Assembly (NCBI GenBank): GCA_951802195.1
Contig: OX637629.1
Coordinates: forward strand, 1 to 64,000
Source: Tausonia pullulans
Lineage: Eukaryota > Basidiomycota > Tremellomycetes > Cystofilobasidiales > Mrakiaceae
DNA length: 64,000 nt
Direction of reading: 5' to 3'
Below are positions 53,113-64,000 of the stretch, piece by piece (positions within the stretch are counted from its first letter, which is position 1; every line of letters starts with the position of its first letter). Under the pieces are notes generated by a model, which saw only the letters and a list, made by a program, of their open reading frames with translations, made no database searches and had not been told where the DNA came from. Made by a program: the position numbers and the translations under genes.

Positions 53113-56100
53113 ATGATCTTCTCTCCCCTCCTCATCGTTGCCTATGCGACTTTCCTCTCCCAGTCGGCAGAGGCCGCTCGCAGTTCGTACCAGCCCCGGC
53201 GCAACATTGTTGAACGGCAGACAAACGCCGGCAACTCATCGTCCTCGGATTCCGGCTTCGTCGACCCCCACCGGGCACCCGATATCCCTGCCAACTTCAT
53301 CTCGCCCATCGCCAATGGAGGTGTGGCCTGGATTGATGCCTTTGCTAAGGCTCAGGAGATTGTCGCGCAAATGACTATTCAGGAGAAGGTCAACGTGACC
53401 TCGGGGTTAGTATTCATTCACCGGATCGTACTCCGTTTCGATTGAAGGTCTTCATGGCTGACTGTGTTGGGCCTCCATTACCAGTGTCGATGGACCTTGT
53501 GTCGGAAACACTGGTAGCGCCTTTCGCCTCGGCATTCCCTGGTTCTGCCTTGAGGAGTGGGTCGCATTTTCAGGTATCGCCTTGCAATCTGCGAACAGCC
53601 TCTGACCCCATATTGTCCTACATTTGATGGCTTCCCTTCCCCAGCGGACGTGAGTGCACTTGTATCCATCTGATTTCCCCTCGTGGATACCACAGTCCAC
53701 GAAAGGCGTCTGGCGAGGAGTAGCGGTCGAGTGTTTGTCGTCCAAATGCTTACTCTGCCCTTCCTTCTTTTTTCCGTCGTAATGTCCTCCCTCCGCCATT
53801 TTACAGCCCAGGGAGTCCGTCCTACCGACTTTGTCAGCCAGTTTTCTGCTGGAGTTGCTGTCGCTGCCACCTGGGATCACGACCATTTCTATCAGAGAGC
53901 CAAGGAGATGGGAGATGAGTTCCGAGGCAAGGGTGTCCACATCTTCCTCGGCCCCGTCACCGGCGGTCCGCTCGGCCGTAGCCCGCTTATGGGTCGCAAC
54001 TGGGAGGGTGAGTCCTCGTTGGGTCCCACTTTCATTCCTTACTTGCTCAATCTGACATGTTTGATTCTAATCTCGATCCTCAGGCTTCTCCCCGGACAAC
54101 TACCTTAACGGAGTCGCCTCCAAGCTCTCCGTCTACGGAGCACAGGACGCCGGTGTCGTCGCCACCTCCAAGCACTTCATCGCATACGAGCAGGAAACCT
54201 GGCGCACTCTAAACATCCCCTTTTTTGCGAACGAAACGAAGCGGTTCCAGCAGGTCGACTCTGTCGTCGACGACAAGACTGTGAGTGTCAGACACTGCAG
54301 AATGCTTCTGCTGCTCGGCTGGGTACTGACTCGAGATCTGATCATGGTCGGAAACAGCTTCACGAGCTCTACCTCACCTCCTTCGCCGAGGCCGTCCGCT
54401 CTGGAACGGGCTCTGTCATGTCGGCCTACCAGTCCTTCAACGGCATTCACTCGGCCGAGAACGACGTCCTCCTCAACAAGCATCTCAAGGGAGAACTCAA
54501 CTTCCAGGGGCACGTAATGTCGGACTGGGGAGGAATGTGAGTCGTCTTTGCGAGCGAGCCAGGAGAGCCTGCTGAGAGATCAGACTTGACACTGACGACG
54601 CCCCGGCTTCTTCACCAGGTGGAACACCGAGCGGTCTGCCATGTACGGTAGCGACATGTCCATGCCCGGAGATGGATTCAACGGCATTTTAGGAAAGTAC
54701 TTCAAGTGCGTGAAAATTCAATCCGAGCTTGAGAGACGGGACCCTTTGCTGACAACGGCGTTGATTTGGTGACTTTTGTAGCCAGGAGCTCCTCGATGCT
54801 TACGCCGCCGGCACCGTCACTGAGATGCGCCTCAACGACATGGTCGCTCGTATTCTCACTCCTTACTTCGCTCTCGGTCAGGACAAGGACTTCCCACCTG
54901 TCAAATTCAATGGAAACGAGCCGCTCGACCCCTCTAACCAACACGTCGACGTCCAGGGCAACCACAAGGATCTGATTCTCAGGATCGGCGAGGAGTCGGC
55001 CACGTGCGTCTCTCGAACAGTTCGCAAGCGATCCCGGGAATCGCGGAGCTGAATTGTTCTCCTTCTATCAAAGTCTTCTCAAGAACACTGACGGCAAGCG
55101 CGGTCTCCCCATCGGAGGACGTGACGAGGTTGTCTCCATTGGTGTATTCGGTCAGGACGCGGGCCCCAACCCTCAGGGCATCCGCGGTTGCGGCTCGATC
55201 GGAAACTGCGTCAACAACGCGAGCAATCCCGATGAGCGCCCGCACTGGAATGGTGCGTTCTTTTTCGTCCCTGGTCCCTGGCAGTCCTGATTGCTGAAAT
55301 CCCTGGGCTGACATGACGGGCGTTTGCTATCTCTCATCAGGAACCGCCACTTCTGGCGGAGGCTCCGGCACCGCCTGGGCTCCCTACATCATCACTCCTC
55401 TCGACGGCATCACTGCCCGCGCCGCCAAGAACAACCAGCGGGTCGACTTCGCTCTCGAAGACGAGCCCATCAACCAGATGTAAGATTAATTAGCAGACTG
55501 ACTCGTGAAGTGCTCGGCTGACTCGTGGCTCCTCTGCAGCAGCACCACCGCTGTCGCCACCTCTGTCGACAAGGCGATTGTCTTTGTGACCGCGCACCAG
55601 ACTGAGGGCTTCGACCGCGTCGACCTCAAGCTCGAGCACAACGGAGATGACCTCATCAAGCTCGTCGCCTCGCAGAATTCGGACGTCACGGTCGTCATTC
55701 ATTCGGGCCAGCAGGTTGACATGGAGGCCTGGGTCGAGCACCCGAACGTTACCTCCATCGTCTTCGCCTACTACCCAGGTCAGGAGAGCGGCAATGCTAT
55801 TGCCTCTGTCCTTTTCGGCGACGTCTCACCCTCCGGCAAGCTTCCCTTCACCAACGCAAAGCTCCTGTCAGACTACCCGGGAGGAGCCGAGGGTATCATC
55901 ACAGCCGATGTCTTTGAGCCCGTCGCCAACTTTACCGAGGGCGTCTTTGTCGACTACAAGGTGTGTGGAGGCCGGGCACTTTCTGATTGGAGTCTCATGG
56001 GCCTGACAGATACTCTCATTTCTCCTTGCTCCTGTGTAGTGGTTCGACGCCAAGAACATCGAGCCTCGCTTCCCCTTCGGGCACGGTCTTAGGTGTGTAC

Positions 56101-56657
56101 AGCTGGACTCCCTCGCTTCTGGTCCCATCGTTGACGGCGTCACCTTACCCAGCTACTCGACCTTCGAGTACTCCGACATTACCATTGAGTCGACCCCGAA
56201 GCCGGACACGGACTTCATCCAGAAAACCAACGAGCCTTTCGACGGCCAGGGTGACCTCTACGATATCATCTACACCGCTGGCGTCACTGTTAAGAACACT
56301 GGATCCCGCGAGGCTGCTGAAGTTGCTCAGATGGTGAGGGGTCGAAGGAGGAAGAGGGAGGATGGAGGGAAGGGATCAGTTGACTGACCTGCTCAACCCA
56401 CTTATTCATTCTTCCAGTACCTCACATTCCCCGATTCGGAATCCGACCAGCCCCCTCGCCTCCTCCGCGGCTTCTGTAAGGAGAAGTACGCCGCCGGCGA
56501 GTCCCAGACGCTCACCTTCCCCCTTCGAGCCAAGGACATGGCCGTGTGGTCCGTCGAGAAGCAGACCTGGTACATCCCCGCGGGAGAGTTCAAGTTCTCT
56601 ATAGGCTCCTCATCGCGCAATCTCCCCCTTTCGACGACGCTCACAGTTGATTTTTAG
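53113..56657 (+). CDS. Secreted beta-glucosidase, GH3
   Basis: Starts MIFSPLLIVAYATFLSQSAEA, a clear signal peptide, so the product is secreted. The first domain reads GVDGPCVGNTGSAFRLGIPWFCLEDGPQGVRPTDFVSQF, ATWDHDHFYQRAKEMGDEF, GPVTGGPLGRSPLMGRNWEG, SKHFIAYEQET and the nucleophile motif VMSDWGGMW. The second domain contains LPIGGRDEVVSIGVFG, and the C-terminal fibronectin-III-like part FPFGHGLSYSTFEY to LTVDF follows. The gene has about a dozen exons, including a 5-nt microexon (53645-53649, CGGAC) that completes LEDGPQGV. It would release glucose from cello-oligosaccharides or other beta-glucosides outside the cell. It is a different subfamily from the GH3 at 21989, which has a PA14 insert and no signal peptide. 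Confidence 0.92.
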
Positions 56658-56798
56658 TGTGTGCCCTCGTTCTCAGTCATCCCTAATCTACATTTTGGGT
56701 ATTATTATTCTAACTTGATAGATCCGTTGGTGTGGATATACAAATCGGCTTTCTCTGTGTATGTGACTGCTTCCCTATTCTATCTGTCTCCAGTGGCC

Positions 56799-57682
56799 TG
56801 CCTGGATCTCGCGAACACTCCACCTCGGCTCTACTACGCCTGACCACTTGGGCGCCTGCACTCCGGCACTTTCGGCCTTTCATACACTCGACTGTTCTGC
56901 GCGGTTCGCCTTCCCAGCCTCTTCTTTACTTTCTCAGCATTCACTTCTTCTTCGTTCCTTCTTTCGCAACACCATCCCACGTTCGTTGCTTCATCATCCG
57001 TCCCTCTTTCTGATTCATCACCTGTCTCACTTTGTTTTTTCTCATCCTTTCCCCTCTTGTCCCATCATGCCACACCCTTTTGCCTTCTCATCTTAATCAT
57101 TCCCTCATCCCGTCCCTTGTTTATAATCCCTCCGTCCATAAAACACTCGGTTCGTCGTAGACTTTTGTTCTACAGTCTGACTATGAGTTTGGGTCAGACA
57201 AACCTTCCCAAGACCTCGGAACGAGCATGTGCTACCTTAGACATTTCCCCCCACTCCTCGACTGACGCCCCTCTCCTCCCCTAGTGTCAGGATCTTACGG
57301 GTTCACCATATAGGCTCCGCGCTTATGTGGCTGCAGAATCTCGCGGACCCGCCACCTCGGCTCCTCGACTTTGTAGCATCGCCTTTAATTGCTCAGCTTC
57401 CATATTCTTAGCCTCTCTTCAGCCACACTGTCCCACACTCTTTGTTTCTTACCCTTGGCCCATAAGACGCTTAGTTCATCGTACCTTTTGTTCTGCACTC
57501 TGACTACCATTTGGATTCAGAGAACCTGCCCAAGACCCCCAAGCGAGCCTGTGTCACTATCAGCCCTTCAGTCTACGGTTCCATCTACGCCCCTCCTCCC
57601 ACTCATCATCCTCCGCCTTGAACCTTGGGCCAATCCTAACACCTAGCCCCTTCAGCCCTCGGCCCTTGGGCCAATCTCAGCA
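56799..57682 (+). mobile_element. Old LTR, family B, with a younger LTR nested in it
   Basis: An old LTR begins near TGCCTGGATCTCGCGAAC and runs to 57284, then resumes at 57642 and ends CTTGGGCCAATCTCAGCA. The gap is filled by the family A solo LTR at 57285. The outer copy is degraded and has no visible target duplication. Confidence 0.78.
57285..57641 (+). mobile_element. Solo LTR, family A, young, nested
   Basis: 357 bp, identical by eye to the copy at 34989, and flanked on both sides by CCTAG (57280-57284 and 57642-57646), its 5-bp target duplication within the older LTR. Confidence 0.92.
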
Positions 57683-57753
57683 CTAACCTAGCATCTTTGG
57701 CGGGGTCTGACGGTCATATATGAACCAGTGTAATATGCGGAACCCAACCACAT

Positions 57754-58566
57754 CTACATTCCAAGCACAACTCCCAACACGATAACAATGGCGGCGCCCG
57801 TGATGACGCTGACCATGAGTACTGGGAGCCGTGTCGAGGGAAACTTGTTAACGACGAGGTATTTTTGCACCGAAAAGTACCGTGACACCCCGTTAACCAG
57901 GATGAGAAAGCCGAGACTGCCAGCAAGAGAGACAGTCAGCGTCCATCTCGGGTAGATGAGAAGCGGAACGCACCCGACCAAGAGTCCACCCAGTGGCCTC
58001 GCAAACTTGCGATTCTCCCGAGCCTCGTTCATTGCCCGCAAAATGCTCTCGTACACGTTCTGAGGCGGCGAACGAGCGTCATCAGCCAAACGGATCTCGA
58101 CGCGACGAGACGCGATGCCTTTGCCTGAACGGACCTGGATCGCGACGAGATCGGCTTGCAAGCCAGCCGCTGACGGCACGTCTGGCGGTGGCGAGGGTAT
58201 AGGATCAACAGAGAGGGGTGAAGAGAGTGAGAAGAGCTGGGTGAGGGCTGCGGCGGCCAAGGTCAATGCGAGAATACCACAACGAGAACGAAGCTAGACA
58301 GCGACACCCACCGACGCCGACAGAGCAAAAGGCGAGACTTGTCCGAAGCCAGGCGAGGTATGTACGTTCGTTGGCAAGGTGGTCGCGTGCTGAAAAGGGC
58401 TATCAGCGACGACGATGGGAAGCGAGAGAGCGTCGAGCGAGGGAGGACGCGACACACCAACGGACCCCGTGTTCTCGAGCTCGAGCGCGACATTCTCGTT
58501 GTACCACTTGGCAAGCCGCTTAGGCTGCGATACTGGTGGAGGATTTGAGGAGGAAGAGTCGGCCAT
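57754..58566 (-). CDS. DUF202 domain membrane protein (VTC1-like fold)
   Basis: Three exons (58566-58458, 58389-58312, 58247-57754) give 226 aa. The start is MADSSSSNPPPVSQ. The family signature ARDHLANERTYLAWLRTSLAF spans the first junction, followed by CSVGVALTQLFSL across the second, an acidic/Pro-rich loop (residues about 70-110), then ARPLGGLLVGCVPLLIYP and two further hydrophobic segments ending VIVLGVVLGM. Three to four membrane segments are expected. Related small proteins sit in fungal vacuolar or plasma membranes; the exact role is unknown. Splice phases all agree. Confidence 0.88.
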
Positions 58567-59079
58567 GGTCGTCGGAAGCAGGGGCGAACGTTCGGAGGAA
58601 GACGTGGCGAGGAGAGTCGTGGGGGCGAGGGCAGTGCTGGAGTCACGAGGGAGCAGCATGTGCGATCAGAGTAGAGGGCGGTGCCGTTGTGATGGTCACG
58701 GGCTGAAGCACGCACGCAACGCGGCCAGGAAGAGCGGAAGAGCAGAGTGTGTTGTGGATAACGGAGACAGTGGGCGAGTCCGTTCACGCGCGTGCTCTGA
58801 CGTGCTTGCTGGCCGAGACGCCTCCTGACTCCTGCGCCCGTTTCATCTCGGGTCCGGGCAGGTAAACGCTGTGCTTGTGATCGCCATTCTCGCAATCATC
58901 TTGCCCAAGCTTCCGGCGGCGGGAGTGGTTGTCATGCGAGGACGGCTCTCCGAGAGAGGGCGCGAAGCTTCGCACTCCTTCCGAGCCAAACATGAAACGC
59001 GGATGACGACGCGGAGGTCCGGAGGACCTTTTATCTTTCAGAGGGGAGAGACGAGAACGAGATCCATCCGACAGCAACT
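58567..59079. promoter_or_regulatory. Divergent intergenic region
   Basis: About 510 bp between the starts of the DUF202 gene (-) and the F-box-like gene (+). Long shadow frames are present but no gene is recognised. Confidence 0.45.
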
Positions 59080-59772
59080 ATGTCTCTACCTATCGAACTC
59101 CACTATCAGATCGCCCTTCTCTCACTCGAGGACGCCAATAGCAGCAGCTCAAATATCCTCCCCCTCCTCCTTGTCCACCCAGTCTGGACGGCCTTCCTTC
59201 TCCCAAGAGTCTATGCCCGCCCACGCGTCACCGCTCGCACACTCGCATCCTTCATCGCCGCCCTCGCTCACCGACCAGACCGGCTCAGAATTCCGCAAGC
59301 CCTCGTCTGGACCGGGCCTGTCGGCGGTGTCAGCGGGCTCCTCGCGAGTCTCCTGGACACGCTCAGCGAGCAGCTGGAGACCATCGAGATGCGCAGGGTG
59401 GCCGTCGAGGGTCTCGAGGGCGCGACATCGCTCTGGGCCGTGCTGGCCGCAATGAACCCCGTCCGGGCCGATATCGAGGTCATCGTCCTAGAGGCGGTGA
59501 AGGGGAGAAACGAGGAGGCTGCGGTGGACCACCATATCCCAGGTAAGCCCTCGCCAGAGTCCCCCCTTCCCCCCCCCCCCCCCCCCCTCCTCCGCAGTCA
59601 CTGACATCGACGAACAGCCGTCCACCGACCGACGCATGAGGCCGAGTCCATAAAGCCTGTTGGCTGCAGCGGAGATTTGTGGCGGGCCGTGTCCCTTGCC
59701 GTCGCCGACTGGACTCGCTGGCACGAAGGCGCGCTCGAGCTCGTCGGCCAGGGCGTCGTGTCGGCGGCTTGA
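59080..59772 (+). CDS. Small F-box-like protein
   Basis: Two exons (59080-59542, 59618-59772), about 205 aa. The start MSLPIELHYQIALLSLED, followed by NILPLLLVHPVWTAFLLPRVYARP, is the pattern of the fungal F-box-like fold (LPxEL..I..L, later LxxVxxxW). The rest is Leu/Ala-rich helix with no leucine-rich-repeat count I can make. The single 75-nt intron carries a poly-C tract. It could be a substrate adaptor of an SCF ubiquitin ligase, but this is inferred from the N-terminus alone. Confidence 0.6.
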
Positions 59773-60012
59773 GGGTTCGTCAGACACGGCCGCCCTTCCC
59801 GGTCGACCATTGAATTTCCTCGCCGAACCGGCCCTGGCAGTCGGCCTCATCCTGTGTCGAGGAGAGCGGCGGAGTTCAGCATGGCTAGGACAGTGCAGGC
59901 GCAATCGAGATAGAACACACCTCATAGATCTTTTCTTTCCTCTTCTTGTCCAATGATTCGCCCTTCGTCCGGTTCACGCCCGGATAGGCCCCGGTCTAGA
60001 TGGGAGCTAGAG

Positions 60013-61356
60013 TCAACGACACTTTACGGCAGAGAAGATAAAGCGACGCACTGCTGAAAGGATCTCCTCATGCGCGGCCGCGTCTCTGATCTTGCTTGCA
60101 ACAAACTCATCAAGCGTCGGAAAGACGGCGGGCGAAAAGAGGCCCCGGATCCATTGCTCGGCCTCCTCGAGCAGGCCACCATCTCTGTGCGAAAATTTAG
60201 CCATTTAGAGCCTTAGCAAAAATCAACAACCGCACTCACTGGCGCTCAGCAAATACGGCGGCGATGCGTGCCTCGAACGCATCCGCAAGAACGTTCTGAC
60301 TGAGGTTGATGCCACCGGCAAGAGCCTCAGTGCCGAGAATGAGTTCGTCGTGGAGGCAATAGTGGCGCGCAAAATAGGAGAGGGTGATGTTGGAGACGAG
60401 GATGCCGCGAGTCATCTGTGAGGCAGAGGTCAGCGTCAAGGGGGGGACTTCGAAATCGAGCGAGAAAGCTTACAGAGCAGGTCCCTGTCACCATCTCAGG
60501 GTACCGGTCTAGGAGATCCTGAGTGACACGCGCAAAGACAATCGAGTCGCCCTCGAGTTCCATGCGCTTGAAGCTCATGAGCTCGTTGAGGAGATAGTCC
60601 GGGTAAAGGTCCGGATTGTCGAGGAAGAATGACTTGTGCGTCAGGCTCACCCGCCGGTTCTCCTCATCGACGACCGAGGGCATTGGGGGAAGTGCAGCGA
60701 GGTTCATTCGGACGAGGGGTGCCTAAAGCGGAGGATCAGTAGTTCTCTTCAAATTGAGACGCAGGGACGACAACGAACCTCCCATTTAGGCAAGTGCGTT
60801 CGCAGCTGGGTAGGCGCCCGACTGGGCCGAGAGGACGACCGCCCGTTCGAGGCGTATGGCCGGGGAGGCGAGGGAGCCTTCGTCGGGACGTGGACTCGAC
60901 CTCGCGACGAGGACCGATCCGAGACCTGGTCGGCACTCGTCCTGCGTTTATCGCCCTGTCGACCTCGAGGCGAAGAGGGAGAGCGCTGGCGTGAAGGCCA
61001 GCGCCCGGATATCGGGGAAGCGCGAGACGAAGAGGGAGAAGACACTTCTTGTCCATAGCAGTCTCTCAACGATGGGCCTGCGAAGAGGGGGAGGACGTCA
61101 GATCGGACTGTCCCGGGAGATGAAGCCGGGCTCGCTCACCTCGCGGCAGCCAGTTATCCGCCGTGCTCCGGGCTTGCCCAGATCCTCTTCCTGAGCCCCC
61201 AGGTCTCTGCTCATGCCAGGAAGACCGGTGCTCTGACGTGTTTGGCCTCTGCCATGAGTCCTCGCTCCGATGGAAGGACGAAGAGGAGAAAGAGCGTTGC
61301 TGATGGGAGGAGGAGCTGGCAGCAAATTCTGGCTGGGCATCGGAGTACATGGGCAT
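60013..61356 (-). CDS. RNase III domain protein with Ser/Arg-rich N-terminus
   Basis: Five exons (61356-61140, 61077-60779, 60722-60474, 60415-60240, 60184-60013) give 370 aa, all in phase. Residues 1-170 are disordered and rich in Ser, Arg and Pro. The RNase III fold follows: HKSFF, RMELEGDSIVFARVTQDLLDRYPEMVTG (signature with its Glu and Asp), MTRGILVSNITLSYFAR and LSQNVLADAFEARIAAVFAE (second acidic pair). The metal-binding residues therefore seem present. No dsRNA-binding domain is seen at the C-terminus, which ends RRFIFSAVKCR. It could process structured RNA or act as a mitochondrial-ribosome-type relative. No mitochondrial presequence is obvious. Confidence 0.8.
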
Positions 61357-62057
61357 GATGACTCTTTGTAAGAAAAGGGAAACAAAATCGGTCAGTGCAA
61401 TGTATAGACAACGCTCGCCACCCGCAGTCTCGCTTCGGCGGTACTCGACACGTGCCTCCCGTCCACGGGCAGCTCGCAGTCAACTGAGTCTCGTCTGTCC
61501 GACAAGAGCAAGAGACTCGGCCGAGGCAGGGCCTTCCAGCACAGATGTAGGTCTCGCTTGCGGCTCGCAGACGCGGTCTCTAGCGCTAGCCCTCGCACTC
61601 GCTCGCGCGACTCCCGAGGGCAGATGGAGGCGGTAAGAGATCTGGAACACTGAGTGAATAGACCAGCCCAGGAAGTTCCGCACTGAGAAACAAAAGACCA
61701 GCCAGGCCGACTGACCGACAACAGTAGACGCAGACAAGTAGATTCGGCCGCCGTCGGAAGTGCGCGACGGAAGGCAAGAAGGCAAGCGCACGATGGGTAG
61801 GCGGCGACGGAAATGCAGAGAAGAAAAGAGAGGTCCCGCCGAGATGATCCCTGTGCAAGTTCAGAGAGTGCCTCTGGGGGTCTTTTGTGGTGGTTGAGAG
61901 GAGAGAGTCGCTCGCGGAACTGAAGCGCGCGTCTTCGGTTGCTCTCCTTGGCGGTCGCGCGCGGACCACCTCTCCGAACGTTGACAGGTCCTGACGCGTT
62001 GATCCCACCGTCTTTGCCTCGCCCACCACCATCTCGACCAGCTCTCAGATCACAGCC
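61357..62057. promoter_or_regulatory. Divergent intergenic region
   Basis: About 700 bp between the RNase III gene (-) and ERG28 (+), holding both promoters. Long frames on the minus strand look like shadows; no gene recognised. Confidence 0.45.
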
Positions 62058-62752
62058 ATGTCTTCCTTTCTCGGTCGTACGTCCGCGCTTCCCTCTCGTA
62101 CGCGTCAGCCGACCTGCGCGCGCTGACTGGTCTCCTTGTCCAGTCCTCCCCTCGACGTCAGCCGGCTACCTCCCGGTCTGGATGCTCTTCGTCTCCACTG
62201 TCGCCGTCTTCAACACGGTCCAGAACTACCTTACCCCAACGCTTACCAAGCAGGTCTACGCCGGCGCCCCAGCCCAGGGTGCGCACGTCCTTCCGTGGAC
62301 GCGTCTCTCTCTTAGCCCACGCTTGCTCCCAAGTCGTCACAGACTCATCCACCCTGTCGCTTCGCAGTCACCCCGCTCAGCAACCGCACCTTCGGCGTCT
62401 GGACGTTCACCTCGGCCCTCATCCGGCTATACGCGGCCTACAACATCACCTCACCGCCGTGTGTTCGGTTTTGACGCGTACCTGCTCCTACCTTGATTCT
62501 GATTTCCCTCTTCCAGGCTGTACAACCTCGCACTCGCCTCGTACTTCATCGCTTTCGCCCACTTCAACTCGGAGCTCCTCATTTACAAGACATGCGTCTT
62601 CGGCAAGGGCTGGGCTGGACCAGCCGTCGTCTCCAGTGAAGGCTCCTTTGTCTCAACGCTCGAAATCCAGGATTCACTGACGCTTGCTGCCGATAGCCAT
62701 CTCCATTACTTGGATGCTGATGCAGCGCAATTGGTATCTCTCGGGCATCTAG
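62058..62752 (+). CDS. ERG28: Ergosterol biosynthesis scaffold protein Erg28
   Basis: Five exons (62058-62073, 62144-62278, 62368-62458, 62517-62635, 62697-62752) give 138 aa, the usual family length. It reads LPVWMLFVSTVAVFNTVQNY, LSNRTFGVWTFTSALIRLYA, AYNITSPPLYNLALASYFI, FAHFNSELLIYKTCVFGKG and ITWMLMQRNWYLSGI, the conserved Erg28 segments with about four membrane helices. Erg28 tethers the C-4 demethylation enzymes (Erg25, Erg26, Erg27) in the endoplasmic reticulum during ergosterol synthesis. The first exon is only 16 nt. Convergent with the AMSH-like gene, 221 bp away. Confidence 0.93.
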
Positions 62753-62973
62753 AGCGCGACAGAAGGAGGACGAGGGGAACGAGTGACAAGAGCTGGTCCG
62801 TAGCGTTCAAAAGAATCACATGGGCTTCAGAGTCGCGACTTAGAATCAGAGTGAGGCTGTCCTTGGCTTTGAGAATCTGTGCAAAGAGTGACACAGCCGG
62901 AGGTATCATCTCGCCACCCTCCCATCTCTCGCTATCGTCCTGGTGAGAAGTCAACCCGCGGTACTTCAACTCG

Positions 62974-63982
62974 TTATTTATCCCGACCCCAGCTTAGCAC
63001 ACCCCGGCTCTCCTCCCTGAGATCGACGACCTCGATACCCTGACCCTCGCGCACTGAAAAAAGACAACGGAAGCGCTCGTCAGCCAAGCACTCACTCGTA
63101 AGAGGGACAGCCCACCACGCACTCCGCACATGCCCGAACCCACGATCGCGATCACCGAAGCTGCCCGTGTAGATGCCGCCCTTGGGCTCCGGGTGCGGAT
63201 GGAACGTCGCTGTTTGGTTGCACGACATGATGAGCTGGAGGCCTGGTGGGTCCGTGAGGCGGAAGATGCCGAGGCTGGTGGGCGAGAGAGCGACGAGCTT
63301 AGTGCGTAGCGGCGAAGGACAGATCGAGAAAATAAAACCCACTCGGGTGTCGCTTGGGGCGCGCAGACGACGGCGATGGCTTCGGCGAGCATGCATTGGT
63401 AGCCCGAGTGGGTGTGCAACTGGAACGAGGCCACATCAGGAGCTCGCTCACGAGCTGCCAAAGGAAGGAGCGACTCACGTCGAGCGAAGACATGAAGCAA
63501 GTTTGTGTTGGGTGCGTGTGGATCTGGCAAAGCAAATATCATCAGCTAGGTACAAAGGTGTGGACTGCGAGAACGACAAACCCATCCGAGCGTGAGCAGG
63601 TCCCGCTTGTCCTGGAACTCAAACACCTTTTCCTCCTCAAGAGTTCTGAGGTGAAGGGTCAGATTAGTCCAGCCACACACAGGAACGAACGCAGACCCAC
63701 TCACGTGCACGTGTCGCCCGTGCCTTTCTGAACTGGGATGAGCAGCGTCCGGACGGTGAACGTCCCGCTGTCGAGGGTTCCAAGGAGCAAGCCACATGTC
63801 TCGATCTTCTTCTTAGTGTTTTTTCTCGCCGCCGCGAGAAACTGCATCACGAGCGACGGCGGGAGGTTGAGCGTCCGCAAGGGAGGGGGGCCCGTCGGCT
63901 CAGCAGCGGGCGAGGACGAGCGTGAGTGCCTCGAGGGAGAGGAGGAAATGGATGTCGCCGGAGGGGCGAGGAGGTTGGAAGT
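62974..63982 (-). CDS. AMSH/STAMBP-like JAMM deubiquitinase (partial, 5' end outside)
   Basis: A zinc metalloprotease that removes ubiquitin (Lys63 chains) at endosomes. The visible part begins at an acceptor at 63982 and continues leftward: a Ser-rich linker, LPPSLVMQFLAAARKNTKKKI, ETCGLLLGTLDSGTFTVRTLL, TLEEEKVFEFQDKRDLLTLGW, the JAMM motif HTHPTQTCFMSSLD (zinc ligands His, His, Asp), HTHSGYQCMLAEAIAVVCAP, GIFRLTDPPGLQLIMSC and FHPH, then a C-terminal tail ending GVLSWGRDK. All catalytic elements are present. The N-terminal part (MIT-like region expected) lies beyond the right edge. Introns are short and in phase where checked. Confidence 0.88.
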
Positions 63983-64000
63983 CTGAAAGTGGGAGTAATA

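Noticed and set aside
58263-58895. 210-aa minus-strand frame over the DUF202 gene
   Set aside because: A shadow frame: the spliced DUF202 gene explains the same bases with a conserved signature.
61392-61791. Minus-strand frames upstream of the RNase III gene
   Set aside because: They have no family motif; the MPMYSDAQ start at 61356 gives consistent phase through all introns, so they are taken as 5' flank.

Overview
This window looks like nuclear DNA of a basidiomycete fungus. Protein-coding genes are cut by many short GT-AG introns (about 45-150 nt, one gene with about 20 exons), ORFs are fairly GC-rich, and the gene set (Erg28, AMSH-type protease, GH78, GH3, MFS sugar and glycerophosphoinositol-type transporters) and the mobile elements (chromodomain Ty3/Gypsy, a Tad/L1-like LINE) fit that group. 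I cannot fix the genus; a yeast-like Pucciniomycotina or Tremellomycete is only a guess.

Layout. 1-215 is a 13-bp minisatellite. 0.7-1.4 kb holds LTR debris. 1.6-29 kb is an accessory metabolic region: SDR (-), medium-chain oxidoreductase (-), second SDR (+), lactose-permease-like sugar transporter (+), alpha-L-rhamnosidase GH78 (+), beta-glucosidase GH3 (+) and a phytanoyl-CoA dioxygenase family protein (-). Read together these could import and strip a rhamnosyl-glucoside and oxidise the products (inference). The rhamnosidase gene is split by a 6.17-kb chromovirus with identical 358-bp LTRs and a 5-bp target duplication, so this is a very young insertion.

30-51 kb is a transporter and transposon region: an MFS sugar transporter (+), a decayed UAA-type nucleotide-sugar transporter cut by two solo LTRs, a Git1-like permease (+), an arrestin-like fragment, an intron-bearing tRNA-Pro(AGG), a SINE-LINE-SINE block sharing one 3' tail, and a second MFS sugar transporter (-), paralogous to the first, with a small solo LTR in an exon. 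51-57.7 kb has old LTRs and a secreted GH3 beta-glucosidase with a 5-nt microexon.

57.7-64 kb is compact and housekeeping-like, with almost no mobile DNA: a DUF202 membrane protein (-), a small F-box-like protein (+), an RNase III domain protein (-), Erg28 (+) and an AMSH/JAMM deubiquitinase (-) that runs off the right edge.

At least five repeat families are interleaved: LTR family A/B (related to the chromovirus), a small Copia-like LTR (C), a dispersed block (D), a foldback/MITE element, and the LINE with its SINE partner. Exon boundaries were placed by eye from splice signals and reading phase; where several exons are inferred, only the outer limits are given.
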